Shown in pieces: positions 9,305 through 17,027 of a DNA stretch of 64,000 nucleotides. Position numbers and translations under genes: made by a program. The DNA lies in the NCBI GenBank assembly GCA_017631795.1, contig JAGBSO010000043.1, forward strand, positions 1 through 64,000, read 5' to 3'. The first letter of the stretch is position 1, and the number at the start of each line of letters is the position of its first letter. A model generated the notes under the pieces. That model saw only the letters and a program-made list of their open reading frames with translations, searched no databases and was not told the origin of the DNA. Origin of the DNA: Clostridia bacterium. GTDB taxonomy: Bacteria > Bacillota > Clostridia > Oscillospirales > Acutalibacteraceae.

Positions 9305-9837
9305 TCCGTTTGTGATTGCTTATTTTTGTGAGTTTGTTTTTTTGTTGATGCTGTGTTTTTTGTCGGATTCTGACTTTTTACGGATTTGTTTGAAGAATCA
9401 TTTGAATTTTTAGGAACAATATGCTGTCTTGTAGTAACAGCTGTTGAGTAAAATATATATTCACTGTTTCCTAATATAACTGAGTCGCCATCGTTCAGAT
9501 ATGCTTTTTTTTCTATGTGTTTGTTGTTTACGATGATACCTGCTGTTGAGTTTGTGTCAAAAATCATCCATCCGCCGGAACGACAGGATAATACAGCGTG
9601 AAAACGTGATACTGCAGCATCTGATATAACAATGTCACATGATTTTGCTCTGCCGACAGATGTTTCAGATTGGCTGATATCGATAATATGTCCTGTTGAT
9701 GCTTCTATAAGACTTGCACGGATAGTACGTTTTGCAGGTTTTATGAATAATGAAACAGCTGATACGATCAGAACAAATGCAATAAGTATAAATAAAAGAA
9801 TCTGCAGAAAAAAACTGCTGTAAATATCTGCTGCCAA
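9301..9837 (-). CDS. Membrane-anchored FHA-domain protein
   Basis: This protein of about 178 residues has one N-terminal helix (about 8-30) and a cytoplasmic forkhead-associated domain, with SVGRAKSCDIVI, the SRFHAVL core, a DTNSTAGIIVNN turn and a NDGDSVILG strand. The tail is rich in Lys, Ser, Thr and Gln. FHA domains bind phosphothreonine. Being first in an operon with a SEDS protein and PBP suggests it recruits cell-wall synthesis in response to a Ser/Thr kinase, as in the actinobacterial fha-rodA-pbpA cluster; no kinase is in this window. AAGGAG directly abuts the ATG at 9846 with no spacing, so the in-frame TTG at 9837, nine bases from it, is the better start. Confidence 0.88.
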   Translation of the reverse strand: MAADIYSSFFLQILLFILIAFVLIVSAVSLFIKPAKRTIRASLIEASTGHIIDISQSETSVGRAKSCDIVISDAAVSRFHAVLSCRSGGWMIFDTNSTAGIIVNNKHIEKKAYLNDGDSVILGNSEYIFYSTAVTTRQHIVPKNSNDSSNKSVKSQNPTKNTASTKKQTHKNKQSQTE

Positions 9838-9869
9838 TATTCGCATCTCCTTACATACATATTCAATTT

Positions 9870-9898
9870 ATTATATAATTTAATTATATAAAAGTCAA
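9870..9898 (-). promoter_or_regulatory. Sigma-A-type promoter of the FHA-FtsW-PBP operon
   Basis: Minus strand: TTGACT -35 (9893-9898), 17-base spacer, TATAAT -10 (9870-9875), a short distance before the FHA gene. It is divergent from the galM promoter. Confidence 0.85.
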
Positions 9899-9917
9899 TA
9901 CAATTAATAGTTACATA

Positions 9918-9947
9918 TTGACTTATGTTATAAATTAGTTGTATAAT
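9918..9947 (+). promoter_or_regulatory. Sigma-A-type promoter of galM
   Basis: TTGACT -35 (9918-9923), 18-base spacer, TATAAT -10 (9942-9947), 30 bases before the galM start. Confidence 0.8.
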
Positions 9948-9977
9948 GACTAAAAATGATTTTTATGGAGGCATTAT

Positions 9978-11024
9978 ATGTCAGTTAATGTATCAGAATT
10001 CGGTTCACTCAAAGATGGAAGAATAATCCATAAATATACACTTCAGAATAAAAATAAGGTTTCGGCATCTGTAATTACATACGGAGCAACTCTTACTGAA
10101 ATCTGTGCCCCTGACAAAAACGACATATCAAAAGATATTCTTGTCGGTTTTGACAATATTGAAGGTTTTGTTGAAAGAACAGATTATCAGGGTGTAATTG
10201 TAGGACCTTATGCAAACAGAATCGGAAATGCTTCTTTTTCAATTGACGGAGTACAGTATAAACTCGTTGCAAATGAAAAGGATGTTACATGTCTTCACTC
10301 AAACGGTGAATTCAACACTGCTGTATGGGATGCAGAAGTGATTGACGATTCATGTGTAGCTTTTACGTATGTAAGCCCTGACGGATTGAACGGTTTTCCC
10401 GGAAAAATGAATGTCAGTGTCAGATACAGCTTAAACGATGAAAATGAATTGAAGCTTGAATATTTTGCAGTATCTGACAAAAAAACTGTTATCAACCTTA
10501 CCAATCACGCATATTTCAATCTTGGCGGATATGATTCAGGTACTATTCTTGATCATATGATTACTATTAATGCCGATAAATATACACCTGTTGATAGTTT
10601 CAGTATACCTACAGGTGAAATTGCTGATGTTGTGAATACACCGTTTGATCTTCGTAATTCGAACAGAATCGGGGATATGATTGATGCAGATTGCGTTCAG
10701 CTTGATTATACAGGCGGATATGATCATAATTTCTGCATAAATGGTTACAATGGTTCTGTTCTCAAGGCAGCTGAAGTTACAGAGCCTGAATCAGGCAGAA
10801 CTCTCGAAGTTTTCACGGATTTGCCCGGAGTGCAGTTTTATGCAGGAAATTTCCTTAAAGGAGATCTCGGCAAAGCAAATGTACGCATGGAAAAAAGAAG
10901 TGGTTTCTGTCTTGAAACACAGTTTTATCCTGACACTCCCAATCATGCAAATTTCCCTCAGTGTACATTTGATGCCGGAGAGGAATTCAGAAGTATAACA
11001 ATTTTTAAATTCTCAGTTAAATAA
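9978..11024 (+). CDS. galM: Aldose 1-epimerase (mutarotase)
   Basis: This 348-residue cytoplasmic enzyme interconverts alpha and beta anomers of galactose or glucose. Diagnostic motifs are GPYANRIGNASF near residue 77, the histidine in LTNHAYFNLGG (about residue 177), DYTGGYDHNFC, and the catalytic glutamate in LETQFYPDTPNHAN near residue 313. Length is normal for the family. A GGAGG Shine-Dalgarno lies ten bases before ATG 9978. It appears to be a single-gene unit with its own promoter; the dockerin gene downstream has another. A second, divergent aldose-epimerase-family gene lies at 14413-15267. Confidence 0.95.
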   Translation: MSVNVSEFGSLKDGRIIHKYTLQNKNKVSASVITYGATLTEICAPDKNDISKDILVGFDNIEGFVERTDYQGVIVGPYANRIGNASFSIDGVQYKLVANEKDVTCLHSNGEFNTAVWDAEVIDDSCVAFTYVSPDGLNGFPGKMNVSVRYSLNDENELKLEYFAVSDKKTVINLTNHAYFNLGGYDSGTILDHMITINADKYTPVDSFSIPTGEIADVVNTPFDLRNSNRIGDMIDADCVQLDYTGGYDHNFCINGYNGSVLKAAEVTEPESGRTLEVFTDLPGVQFYAGNFLKGDLGKANVRMEKRSGFCLETQFYPDTPNHANFPQCTFDAGEEFRSITIFKFSVK

Positions 11025-11041
11025 AATTTGTATTATATCTC

Positions 11042-11070
11042 TTGCAAATTGCAATATATTGTTATATAAT
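11042..11070 (+). promoter_or_regulatory. Sigma-A-type promoter of the dockerin-protein gene
   Basis: TTGCAA -35 (11042-11047), 17-base spacer, TATAAT -10 (11065-11070); AGGAGGT Shine-Dalgarno at 11087-11093 before ATG 11103. Confidence 0.82.
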
Positions 11071-11102
11071 GTTATTATATCAAAATAGGAGGTATTTTCC
11101 TT

Positions 11103-13748
11103 ATGAAAAATATTTTCAAAAGGGTTTTATGCTGCATGCTTAGTTTTATGCTTGTTTTTGGCTCAGGAATTTCAGCGTTTGCAGCAGAAGAATCCGATGT
11201 GACACCTGTAATCGTTGTAAACGATATTACATTCAATCCTATTCGTAATACCGATGACGGTTCTGTTGTTTTTAATTTCAGTGATTATAATTTTGACATA
11301 CTGTTTACATCCGGTTTTTCTTCGGAAATTATGGATTTGTTCAGTCCTGAAATTATTGATCAGATTACAAGCGGTGAAATGGAAACACTTGATATTGTTA
11401 TGCTCCTTGTTGATTATTTCGGATTCAGTGGTGATATCAACAATATTGTCAACAAAGTTCTTGAAATTGTTACTTCAATTATGGGTAATATGGATGCTGA
11501 AAATTTAGATATTCAGTCCATCATTGCAAGTATCGATTTTGAACAGTATGCAGAGGATCTTAAAAATAAAATCAAAACTGCTGTTCAGAATGCGCTTCTT
11601 CTTAAAATGAATGATGACGGTACTCCTGCAAATGCAAATATCGGTGCTGTTGTTTATCCTGAATCACTTGAGTATTATTATGGTGAGGACAGTGAATTTG
11701 CATATTCAATTGCCGGTGATATCGGCGAAACAATAGCTGAAGAAATCGGTTATGAAAATACATATGTTTTCACATATGACTGGCGTCTTGACCCGATAAA
11801 GAATGCAGGCGTTTTGTCAGATTATATTGAAAATGTGAAATCTGAAACAGGGGCAGAAAAAGTATCAATTATTTCTGAAGGATATGGCTCAACAATTGCA
11901 ACAACATATCTTGCAGAAAATGAAGATACAGCTGCTGATTCAGTACATAATTTTGTAACAGTTTCATCTGCATTTCTCGGAACCTCTCTTGTTGGTGACT
12001 ATCTTGCAGGAAATACTGTAAATGAGTTTACAAACATCACATCATTCACAAGTGCATATATCCGCTATACAAATGATATTTCAGACAACCCCATGACTGC
12101 ATTTGTGACATGGTTGCTCAACTATATCATGAACAATGAATGGGAACTTCAGCAGTTCTGTTTTGAAATTGAAAAGATTCTTTCAATTGTCAACTATACA
12201 GTTGATGCATCAGGTATCACTGCTGAAATTGCAAAAATGCCCGGCATATGGGCTCTTGTTCCTGTAAGTGATTACGAAGATGCTGTTGAAAATATTTTTG
12301 GTGACGATACAGATTCTGAGCTTTATGAAGCAATTGATGCATTCAAGGAATATCAGTATGATTATGAAGGAATGCTTCAGTATGTAAAAGAAGAGGGCGT
12401 TAATATAAGTGTTGTTTCTGCATGGGATCTTCAGATTATGCCTCTCGGCAAAAATTACAGTGTACAGAGTGACGGTATTATAGATACTGCATATTCATCA
12501 TTTGGTGCAACATGTGTTGATCTTAATGATGTCGGTGAGGCTACAAAAGTTACACAGATGTATGAAGATGGTCACAAGCACGTTTCAACAACATATGATA
12601 TGCTTACACCCTGGTATGCTTACGGCGGAATTTGTAAGTATATTGATGCATCAACATGTGCATTGCCTGAAAATACATGGTTCATCAAAAATATGAAGCA
12701 TGGAACATTCAATTGGGAAAGTAATTCTATTGAATTCCTTATCTGGCTTATAACAGCAGAATCTGAAAGAACAGTATGGCAGGATGCGGCATACAAGCAG
12801 TTTATGACATACAACAGATATATCAACCCCGGTATCCTCAGTTCAGACGGTGTTGTTTCGCAGCCTGCTGAACCCGGCACATATCTTCTTGGTGATATCA
12901 ATCTTGACGGACTTGTAACATCTCTTGATGCTAAAATTGCTCTTTCAATTAACGCAGGATCTGAATATGTTGAGGAAGACTCAATAGCATTCAAAAACGG
13001 TGATATCAATGCGGACGGTGTTATTGATAAAGATGACGCAGCTGCAATTCTTCTTATGTCATCAGGTCTTGTAGCAAGCATGCAGAGTGGCATTAAGTTC
13101 GATTATGAAACCGAACAGGGAAGCATGGATAATGCTTCTTACGAAATTGAACTCAGACCTTCATACAATTCAGTTAAAAATCAGCTGGTTCTTTCAGTAT
13201 ATGTTCTTAAAGCAAAAGGCAGCTTCAATGGTAATTTTGTAATCAAATATGATACAAAAATGTTCACTTTTGCAAACGCTAAGATGTATGAATTGAAGAA
13301 CGGCTATACTGTTGCAGGCGGTCCTGCTGATGTTGAAGGAACACTTACTTGCGGCTACGCAGTAAACAAAGCAATAACAGCAAGTGATTGCGATTCTAAT
13401 GGCGATCTGTTGCTCGGAACATTGTATCTTGATGTTTCAAGAGAAATAATTCCTACTGCATTGGCTGCAGGTGCTTCATACTTCTATGAAGATGATCTTC
13501 TTACTTTCGTTGAACCTGTTTCAGTTGATCTTGATGAAGATTTCTTCCTTATGCTCGGTGATGCAGATAATAACAGATATCTTTCTGCACATGATGCTAG
13601 AACAATACTCAGAATTGCTGCTAAGCTTGAACAGCCTACAGATGATCTTATGGCAACAAGATGTGATGTGGATTGTGACGGTAAAATCACAGCAAAAGAT
13701 GCAAGACTTGTTCTCAGAGCAGCTGCAAAACTTATCGATTCTTTTTAA
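11103..13748 (+). CDS. Secreted LCAT-like hydrolase-fold protein with dockerin, cohesin-like and dockerin modules
   Basis: This 881-residue protein has a signal peptide cleaved near residues 27-28 (ISAFAAE). Residues about 30-590 resemble lecithin:cholesterol-acyltransferase-type alpha/beta hydrolases: a YDWRLDP motif, the nucleophile-elbow region and a late DG/His region (SDGIIDTAYSSF, HGTFNW). At the elbow, however, the sequence is SEGYGS where GHSMGG is expected, so the serine nucleophile position is glycine (about residue 260). A dockerin-like pair of calcium loops (GDINLDGLVTSLDA about 597, GDINADGVIDKDDA about 633) follows, then a beta-rich cohesin/carbohydrate-binding-like domain (about 665-800), then a second dockerin-like pair (GDADNNRYLSAHDA about 819; CDVDCDGKITAKDA). 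The modules suggest a cell-surface or cellulosome-like scaffold role. Enzymatic activity is doubtful; whether a ligand is bound is unknown. Confidence 0.8.
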   Translation: MKNIFKRVLCCMLSFMLVFGSGISAFAAEESDVTPVIVVNDITFNPIRNTDDGSVVFNFSDYNFDILFTSGFSSEIMDLFSPEIIDQITSGEMETLDIVMLLVDYFGFSGDINNIVNKVLEIVTSIMGNMDAENLDIQSIIASIDFEQYAEDLKNKIKTAVQNALLLKMNDDGTPANANIGAVVYPESLEYYYGEDSEFAYSIAGDIGETIAEEIGYENTYVFTYDWRLDPIKNAGVLSDYIENVKSETGAEKVSIISEGYGSTIATTYLAENEDTAADSVHNFVTVSSAFLGTSLVGDYLAGNTVNEFTNITSFTSAYIRYTNDISDNPMTAFVTWLLNYIMNNEWELQQFCFEIEKILSIVNYTVDASGITAEIAKMPGIWALVPVSDYEDAVENIFGDDTDSELYEAIDAFKEYQYDYEGMLQYVKEEGVNISVVSAWDLQIMPLGKNYSVQSDGIIDTAYSSFGATCVDLNDVGEATKVTQMYEDGHKHVSTTYDMLTPWYAYGGICKYIDASTCALPENTWFIKNMKHGTFNWESNSIEFLIWLITAESERTVWQDAAYKQFMTYNRYINPGILSSDGVVSQPAEPGTYLLGDINLDGLVTSLDAKIALSINAGSEYVEEDSIAFKNGDINADGVIDKDDAAAILLMSSGLVASMQSGIKFDYETEQGSMDNASYEIELRPSYNSVKNQLVLSVYVLKAKGSFNGNFVIKYDTKMFTFANAKMYELKNGYTVAGGPADVEGTLTCGYAVNKAITASDCDSNGDLLLGTLYLDVSREIIPTALAAGASYFYEDDLLTFVEPVSVDLDEDFFLMLGDADNNRYLSAHDARTILRIAAKLEQPTDDLMATRCDVDCDGKITAKDARLVLRAAAKLIDSF

Positions 13749-13760
13749 ATAAAAAAACAA

Positions 13761-13793
13761 GTGCCTCTGAATGAATCAGGGGCACTATTTTTA
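13761..13793 (+). terminator. Intrinsic terminator after the dockerin-protein gene
   Basis: GTGCCTCTGA and TCAGGGGCAC form a ten-pair stem (one wobble) around a five-base loop, followed by a T-rich run. Confidence 0.85.
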
Positions 13794-13817
13794 TGCACTT
13801 TTCAGGAAATAAAAAAT

Positions 13818-14020
13818 ACCCGCCGTGCCGTCTTATAGCCAATAGTAACCTGCGTTGAAAGCAGGGTGGGTTGCCGCCCGATACTTTTGCGCTCCCTTCT
13901 TCCATATATTATTAAACATATACGGGAGGTCTGCATCCCGGTAGCGGAGAAAGGCCCCCAATTTTAAGATTGTAGGGTTAATATAGGCTATAAAATTATC
14001 GCACACAGCAGGCGTAATTT
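13818..14020 (+). ncRNA. ssrS: Probable 6S RNA
   Basis: This gene-free interval of about 200 bases folds as one long, interrupted rod. Outer pairs are CGCC (13821-13824) with GGCG (14011-14014), then GTGC with GCAC, then TTATAGCC (13833-13840) with GGCTATAA (13986-13993). Inside are a CCTGC/GCAGG hairpin, G/C-rich arms around an open central region, and a distal stem of CTCCC with GGGAG. A T-rich stretch follows the 3' arm, which favours the plus strand. Size, closed ends and central bubble fit 6S RNA, the regulator that mimics an open promoter and binds sigma-A RNA polymerase. The family assignment is by shape and memory of related sequences, not a covariance search. No clear promoter is visible. 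Confidence 0.55.
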
Positions 14021-14027
14021 GTTTTTA

Positions 14028-14342
14028 TCAGTCGTTGAAATCAAACATATCAGCAAGTCGTTCTTCAAACATTTTGCCGACTTTCATAAATTCATCTTCA
14101 TCTTCTATGGGTTCAAGGAAGATCTCGTCGCCGTCATAATTTCTGATAAGAATAATGAGTTCACCGTCTTCATCAACAATTTCGTCGTCATAAACAGGCA
14201 GGAGAGCAACATATTCTTTGTCGTCAATTTCAAGTATGTCCAATTCTTCAAAAATATGTTCTTCGCCCTCTTCGTCAACAACACTGACGATAACGGGTTC
14301 GTATTCTTCATTCATATCTTCGTTTTTTACAATATCACTCAT
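14028..14342 (-). CDS. DUF1292 family acidic protein
   Basis: This 104-residue, strongly acidic protein (many Glu/Asp) has the pattern of the DUF1292/YrzB family: short beta strands such as IVSVVDEEGEEHIFEELDI, EYVALLPV, GELIILI and GDEIFLEPIED. The family is common in Firmicutes, usually near ruvX/yrrK, and has no settled function. I start at ATG 14342, which has AAGGAG upstream; a longer frame to 14381 lacks a ribosome-binding site. It is a single-gene unit between the probable 6S RNA and the LacX-like gene, with a sigma-A promoter at 14372-14400. Confidence 0.85.
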   Translation of the reverse strand: MSDIVKNEDMNEEYEPVIVSVVDEEGEEHIFEELDILEIDDKEYVALLPVYDDEIVDEDGELIILIRNYDGDEIFLEPIEDEDEFMKVGKMFEERLADMFDFND

Positions 14343-14371
14343 ATTTTTTCTCCTTAATACTTTATGTATAT

Positions 14372-14400
14372 ATTTTAACAATAATGTAAATATATGTCAA
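14372..14400 (-). promoter_or_regulatory. Sigma-A-type promoter of the DUF1292 gene
   Basis: Minus strand: TTGACA -35 (14395-14400), 17-base spacer, TAAAAT -10 (14372-14377). Confidence 0.8.
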
Positions 14401-14412
14401 CAATATAATGAA

Positions 14413-15267
14413 TTATTCAGCAAATTCAGCACACCAATAGCAAGAATAAGTGTTTCCTGATTCAAGAGAAATAATCGCATCCTTTTGTGAAATATCTGCT
14501 TTTCGTTCATGTGAATCATTAACACCCCACCAAGGTTCAATGCAAACATAAGGTGCACCGGGTTTTGCCCAAATGCCGAGATAAGAACAATCACTGAAAT
14601 CAAATTTTACTGTTCTGTTATGATTATCACTTGCAAGTGTGATGTATGATGACTTCATATCAGTAAAAATAAGTGCATCATTATCAAAAACATTTTTTGT
14701 GATTTCGATTTTATTGCAATTGTTAAGGAATGGGATAGTGTTTCCTGTTCTTAAGCACTCTGTATCAATCTCAATGGTATCAAGTGTTTCGTTTTTTTCA
14801 AAAAGAAGATAATCACCAATTTCGCAATTGAAACCGGGATGTCCGCCAATTGAGAAATACATTATAGTATCTGAATTATTAATAATTTTATGTGTTACTT
14901 TAAGTGATTTTTCAATCAATTCAAATATTACATAAACTTCAAATTCAAAGGGGTAAATCAGTCTTGTTGCATCATCTGCTTTTTCAACAAAAATAAGTTT
15001 GTTGTCAGAATCTGATACAAACTCAGCTTTTCTTTTTCTGAATAAACCATGTTTAGGCATGCTGTATTCTTTTCCGTCAAGATAGTACTTGTCGTCAAGC
15101 ATACAACCGATATTGGGAAAAAGAACAGGGGACTGACCGTACCATACATCAGGATTTCCCTGCCATAAGAACTCAAAGCCTGTTTCTTTTGAGATTACGC
15201 TTGTAAGCTCAGCGCCGTCTTCTTTAACGCCAATTTTTAAATATTCATTTTCAATATAATGTATCAT
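14413..15267 (-). CDS. Aldose 1-epimerase family protein (LacX-like)
   Basis: This 284-residue protein belongs to the galactose-mutarotase fold but to the LacX-type branch rather than GalM. It shows EDGAELTSVISKETGFEFLWQ truncated here to its core GAELTSV and FLWQG, then SPVLFPNIG, YSMPKHGLFR, and the histidine-containing SIGGHPGFNC. These proteins act on sugars or sugar phosphates of uncertain identity. The start at ATG 15267 has an AGGATGG Shine-Dalgarno six bases upstream. It has its own promoter at 15295-15323. It differs enough from the GalM at 9978 that recent duplication is unlikely. Confidence 0.85.
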   Translation of the reverse strand: MIHYIENEYLKIGVKEDGAELTSVISKETGFEFLWQGNPDVWYGQSPVLFPNIGCMLDDKYYLDGKEYSMPKHGLFRKRKAEFVSDSDNKLIFVEKADDATRLIYPFEFEVYVIFELIEKSLKVTHKIINNSDTIMYFSIGGHPGFNCEIGDYLLFEKNETLDTIEIDTECLRTGNTIPFLNNCNKIEITKNVFDNDALIFTDMKSSYITLASDNHNRTVKFDFSDCSYLGIWAKPGAPYVCIEPWWGVNDSHERKADISQKDAIISLESGNTYSCYWCAEFAE

Positions 15268-15294
15268 TTAAGACCATCCTTGATTTTTTGTTTT

Positions 15295-15323
15295 ATTATA
15301 ACACATGCAAATATAAATAACAA
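15295..15323 (-). promoter_or_regulatory. Sigma-A-type promoter of the LacX-like gene
   Basis: Minus strand: TTGTTA -35 (15318-15323), 17-base spacer, TATAAT -10 (15295-15300), starting only a few bases past the end of the subtilase gene. Confidence 0.75.
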
Positions 15324-15326
15324 TAG

Positions 15327-16853
15327 TTATTTAACCATTTCAAGTGCTTGTGTAACATTAAGAAGAGGATAAGTAAAACTATCATTTGATATTTCTTCAT
15401 CAGCCGATGATATCAGAACATGTTTTACGGCATTTCCTGTGATATCAGGATTTTCAGCAAATAACAATGCTGCTGTTCCTGAAACAAACGGAGTGGCCAT
15501 AGAAGTTCCTGACATATAATCATAAGCGTTTTCTGAATCGAAATTTAAACTGTAAATATGCTCACCGGGTGCGATAATGTCTACACGATCAGACAGAGAA
15601 GAATAATCGGAAATGCTTTTATACCAATCACACGAACCGACTACAATGATTCTGCTTCGTACTTTATCATCTGTTATTGCACTGAGTGGAAGACTGTATT
15701 TGCTGTCACAATACTTGATCTTTTTTGTAAATATGTTGAAGATATCAAATTTATCAAGCAATTTCTTTTCTCCATAACCGAAATAACCGTTGAAAATTTT
15801 ATTTACAGATGATCCTGAGTCGTTGCCGGCTGCAGTACAGATAACAAATTCATGACCGTCATCTATAAGTTTACTTAAAACGTCTGCAAATATATCACTT
15901 TCGCTATTAATATATTCGATAGTATTATTGCATCCTGCTGTTGCAGAGAGTGTTAAAAATGAATTATATCCTATGCTCATATTGATAACTTTTGCATCAT
16001 AATTTACAATCATGTCAGTTATAGCTGCAACCCAATAAGATATTGAATTATTCATGGCATTATCTGAAATTATCTGAGCATCAGGGCATATTGCAGGTGC
16101 GTCACTTTCGGATGAAGCACATAAAATTCCTGCAACATGAGTCCCATGGTTGTTAAATGCAGAAATAAGTGTATTGTTAAGAGAATTCACATCATAAGTG
16201 TTTTTATTTACAATATTAAGATAGTTGTTTTCACTGTCAACAAGAACATCAAATATTCCGACATTTACAGATGAAGTATCATTATCATAATCAGTCAAAT
16301 CGGAAGGGTAGTTGATCAAACTATAATAGTAATTATTATGTAATTCTTCTGTTTGTGTAGTTGTTGTTTCTGATGAGGGAGTTTCTTCAAAATAATCTAC
16401 AATTGCATTATATATCAAATCATATTCTTCTAATTCAGAACATATGTTTACCAGGTCAGGGTAGTCATGATTTTTAAATTCAGCCTGAATCAAATTGATA
16501 TCCTTGATATAACCACAGATTGATGCATTGTAAGGAGATAAGATTTTATATATATCATCAATAGTTGCATTATTACTGTATGTTATAATAATTGTATCAT
16601 CGACATATTTTAACCTTGGGTCAATTGATGCAGATACAATATCATCAGCAGATATTTGTTTGATATAAAAATCAGATGATGTGTCGTTGTATTTTTTATA
16701 TAAATCAAATGAGTAATCAGAGAGTGTTAAATCCGGTGAATTAAAATATATCGGTTCAAAAAAATAGAGTCCTACACATATTAATATATCAATCAGAATT
16801 AATGATGGGATAATCATAATCAGTAAAAACTTTTTGCCAGTGATTTTTTTCAT
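15327..16853 (-). CDS. Membrane-anchored subtilisin-like serine protease (S8 family)
   Basis: This 508-residue protein has an N-terminal hydrophobic helix (about 8-32) that acts as an anchor or uncleaved signal, a spacer of about 160 residues, then an S8 peptidase domain. The catalytic histidine is in HGTHVAG (about residue 236) and the serine in GTSMATPF (about 451); the oxyanion asparagine is in AAGND. The catalytic aspartate is probably the one in VGIFD; it lacks the usual following Ser/Thr-Gly, which is unusual. The active site should face outside the cell. I start at ATG 16853, preceded by GAGGTG; an upstream extension to 16979 has no suitable Shine-Dalgarno and covers the promoter. Target proteins are unknown. 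It appears monocistronic. Confidence 0.9.
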   Translation of the reverse strand: MKKITGKKFLLIMIIPSLILIDILICVGLYFFEPIYFNSPDLTLSDYSFDLYKKYNDTSSDFYIKQISADDIVSASIDPRLKYVDDTIIITYSNNATIDDIYKILSPYNASICGYIKDINLIQAEFKNHDYPDLVNICSELEEYDLIYNAIVDYFEETPSSETTTTQTEELHNNYYYSLINYPSDLTDYDNDTSSVNVGIFDVLVDSENNYLNIVNKNTYDVNSLNNTLISAFNNHGTHVAGILCASSESDAPAICPDAQIISDNAMNNSISYWVAAITDMIVNYDAKVINMSIGYNSFLTLSATAGCNNTIEYINSESDIFADVLSKLIDDGHEFVICTAAGNDSGSSVNKIFNGYFGYGEKKLLDKFDIFNIFTKKIKYCDSKYSLPLSAITDDKVRSRIIVVGSCDWYKSISDYSSLSDRVDIIAPGEHIYSLNFDSENAYDYMSGTSMATPFVSGTAALLFAENPDITGNAVKHVLISSADEEISNDSFTYPLLNVTQALEMVK

Positions 16854-16872
16854 TATTTTACACCTCATGAAT

Positions 16873-16901
16873 ATAATATCAAATAATAAAATAGGTGTCA
16901 A
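16873..16901 (-). promoter_or_regulatory. Sigma-A-type promoter of the subtilase gene
   Basis: Minus strand: TTGACA -35 (16896-16901), 17-base spacer, TATTAT -10 (16873-16878). It is back-to-back with the recombinase promoter. Confidence 0.82.
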
Positions 16902-16943
16902 TAATGTTAACAGGCAGTGGAAAAAAGTAAGCATAAAAGAGTA

Positions 16944-16972
16944 TTGACAATGTCTGAATTTTTTGATATAAT
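16944..16972 (+). promoter_or_regulatory. Consensus sigma-A promoter of the Xer recombinase gene
   Basis: Perfect TTGACA (16944-16949), 17-base spacer and perfect TATAAT (16967-16972). The expected transcript start is near 16979, giving a leader of about 49 bases. Confidence 0.88.
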
Positions 16973-17027
16973 TATACAAAATTAATATTTTGTATAAAAC
17001 AGAGTAGCGAAATGAGTTGAAGAACGT

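Noticed and set aside
12620..13093. A 157-codon minus-strand open frame inside the dockerin-protein gene
   Set aside because: It lies wholly opposite a well-supported coding region, has no Shine-Dalgarno or promoter, and its composition mirrors the sense gene.
9978..15267. The two aldose-epimerase genes as a recent duplication
   Set aside because: They belong to different branches (GalM and LacX-like) with little shared sequence beyond fold motifs.
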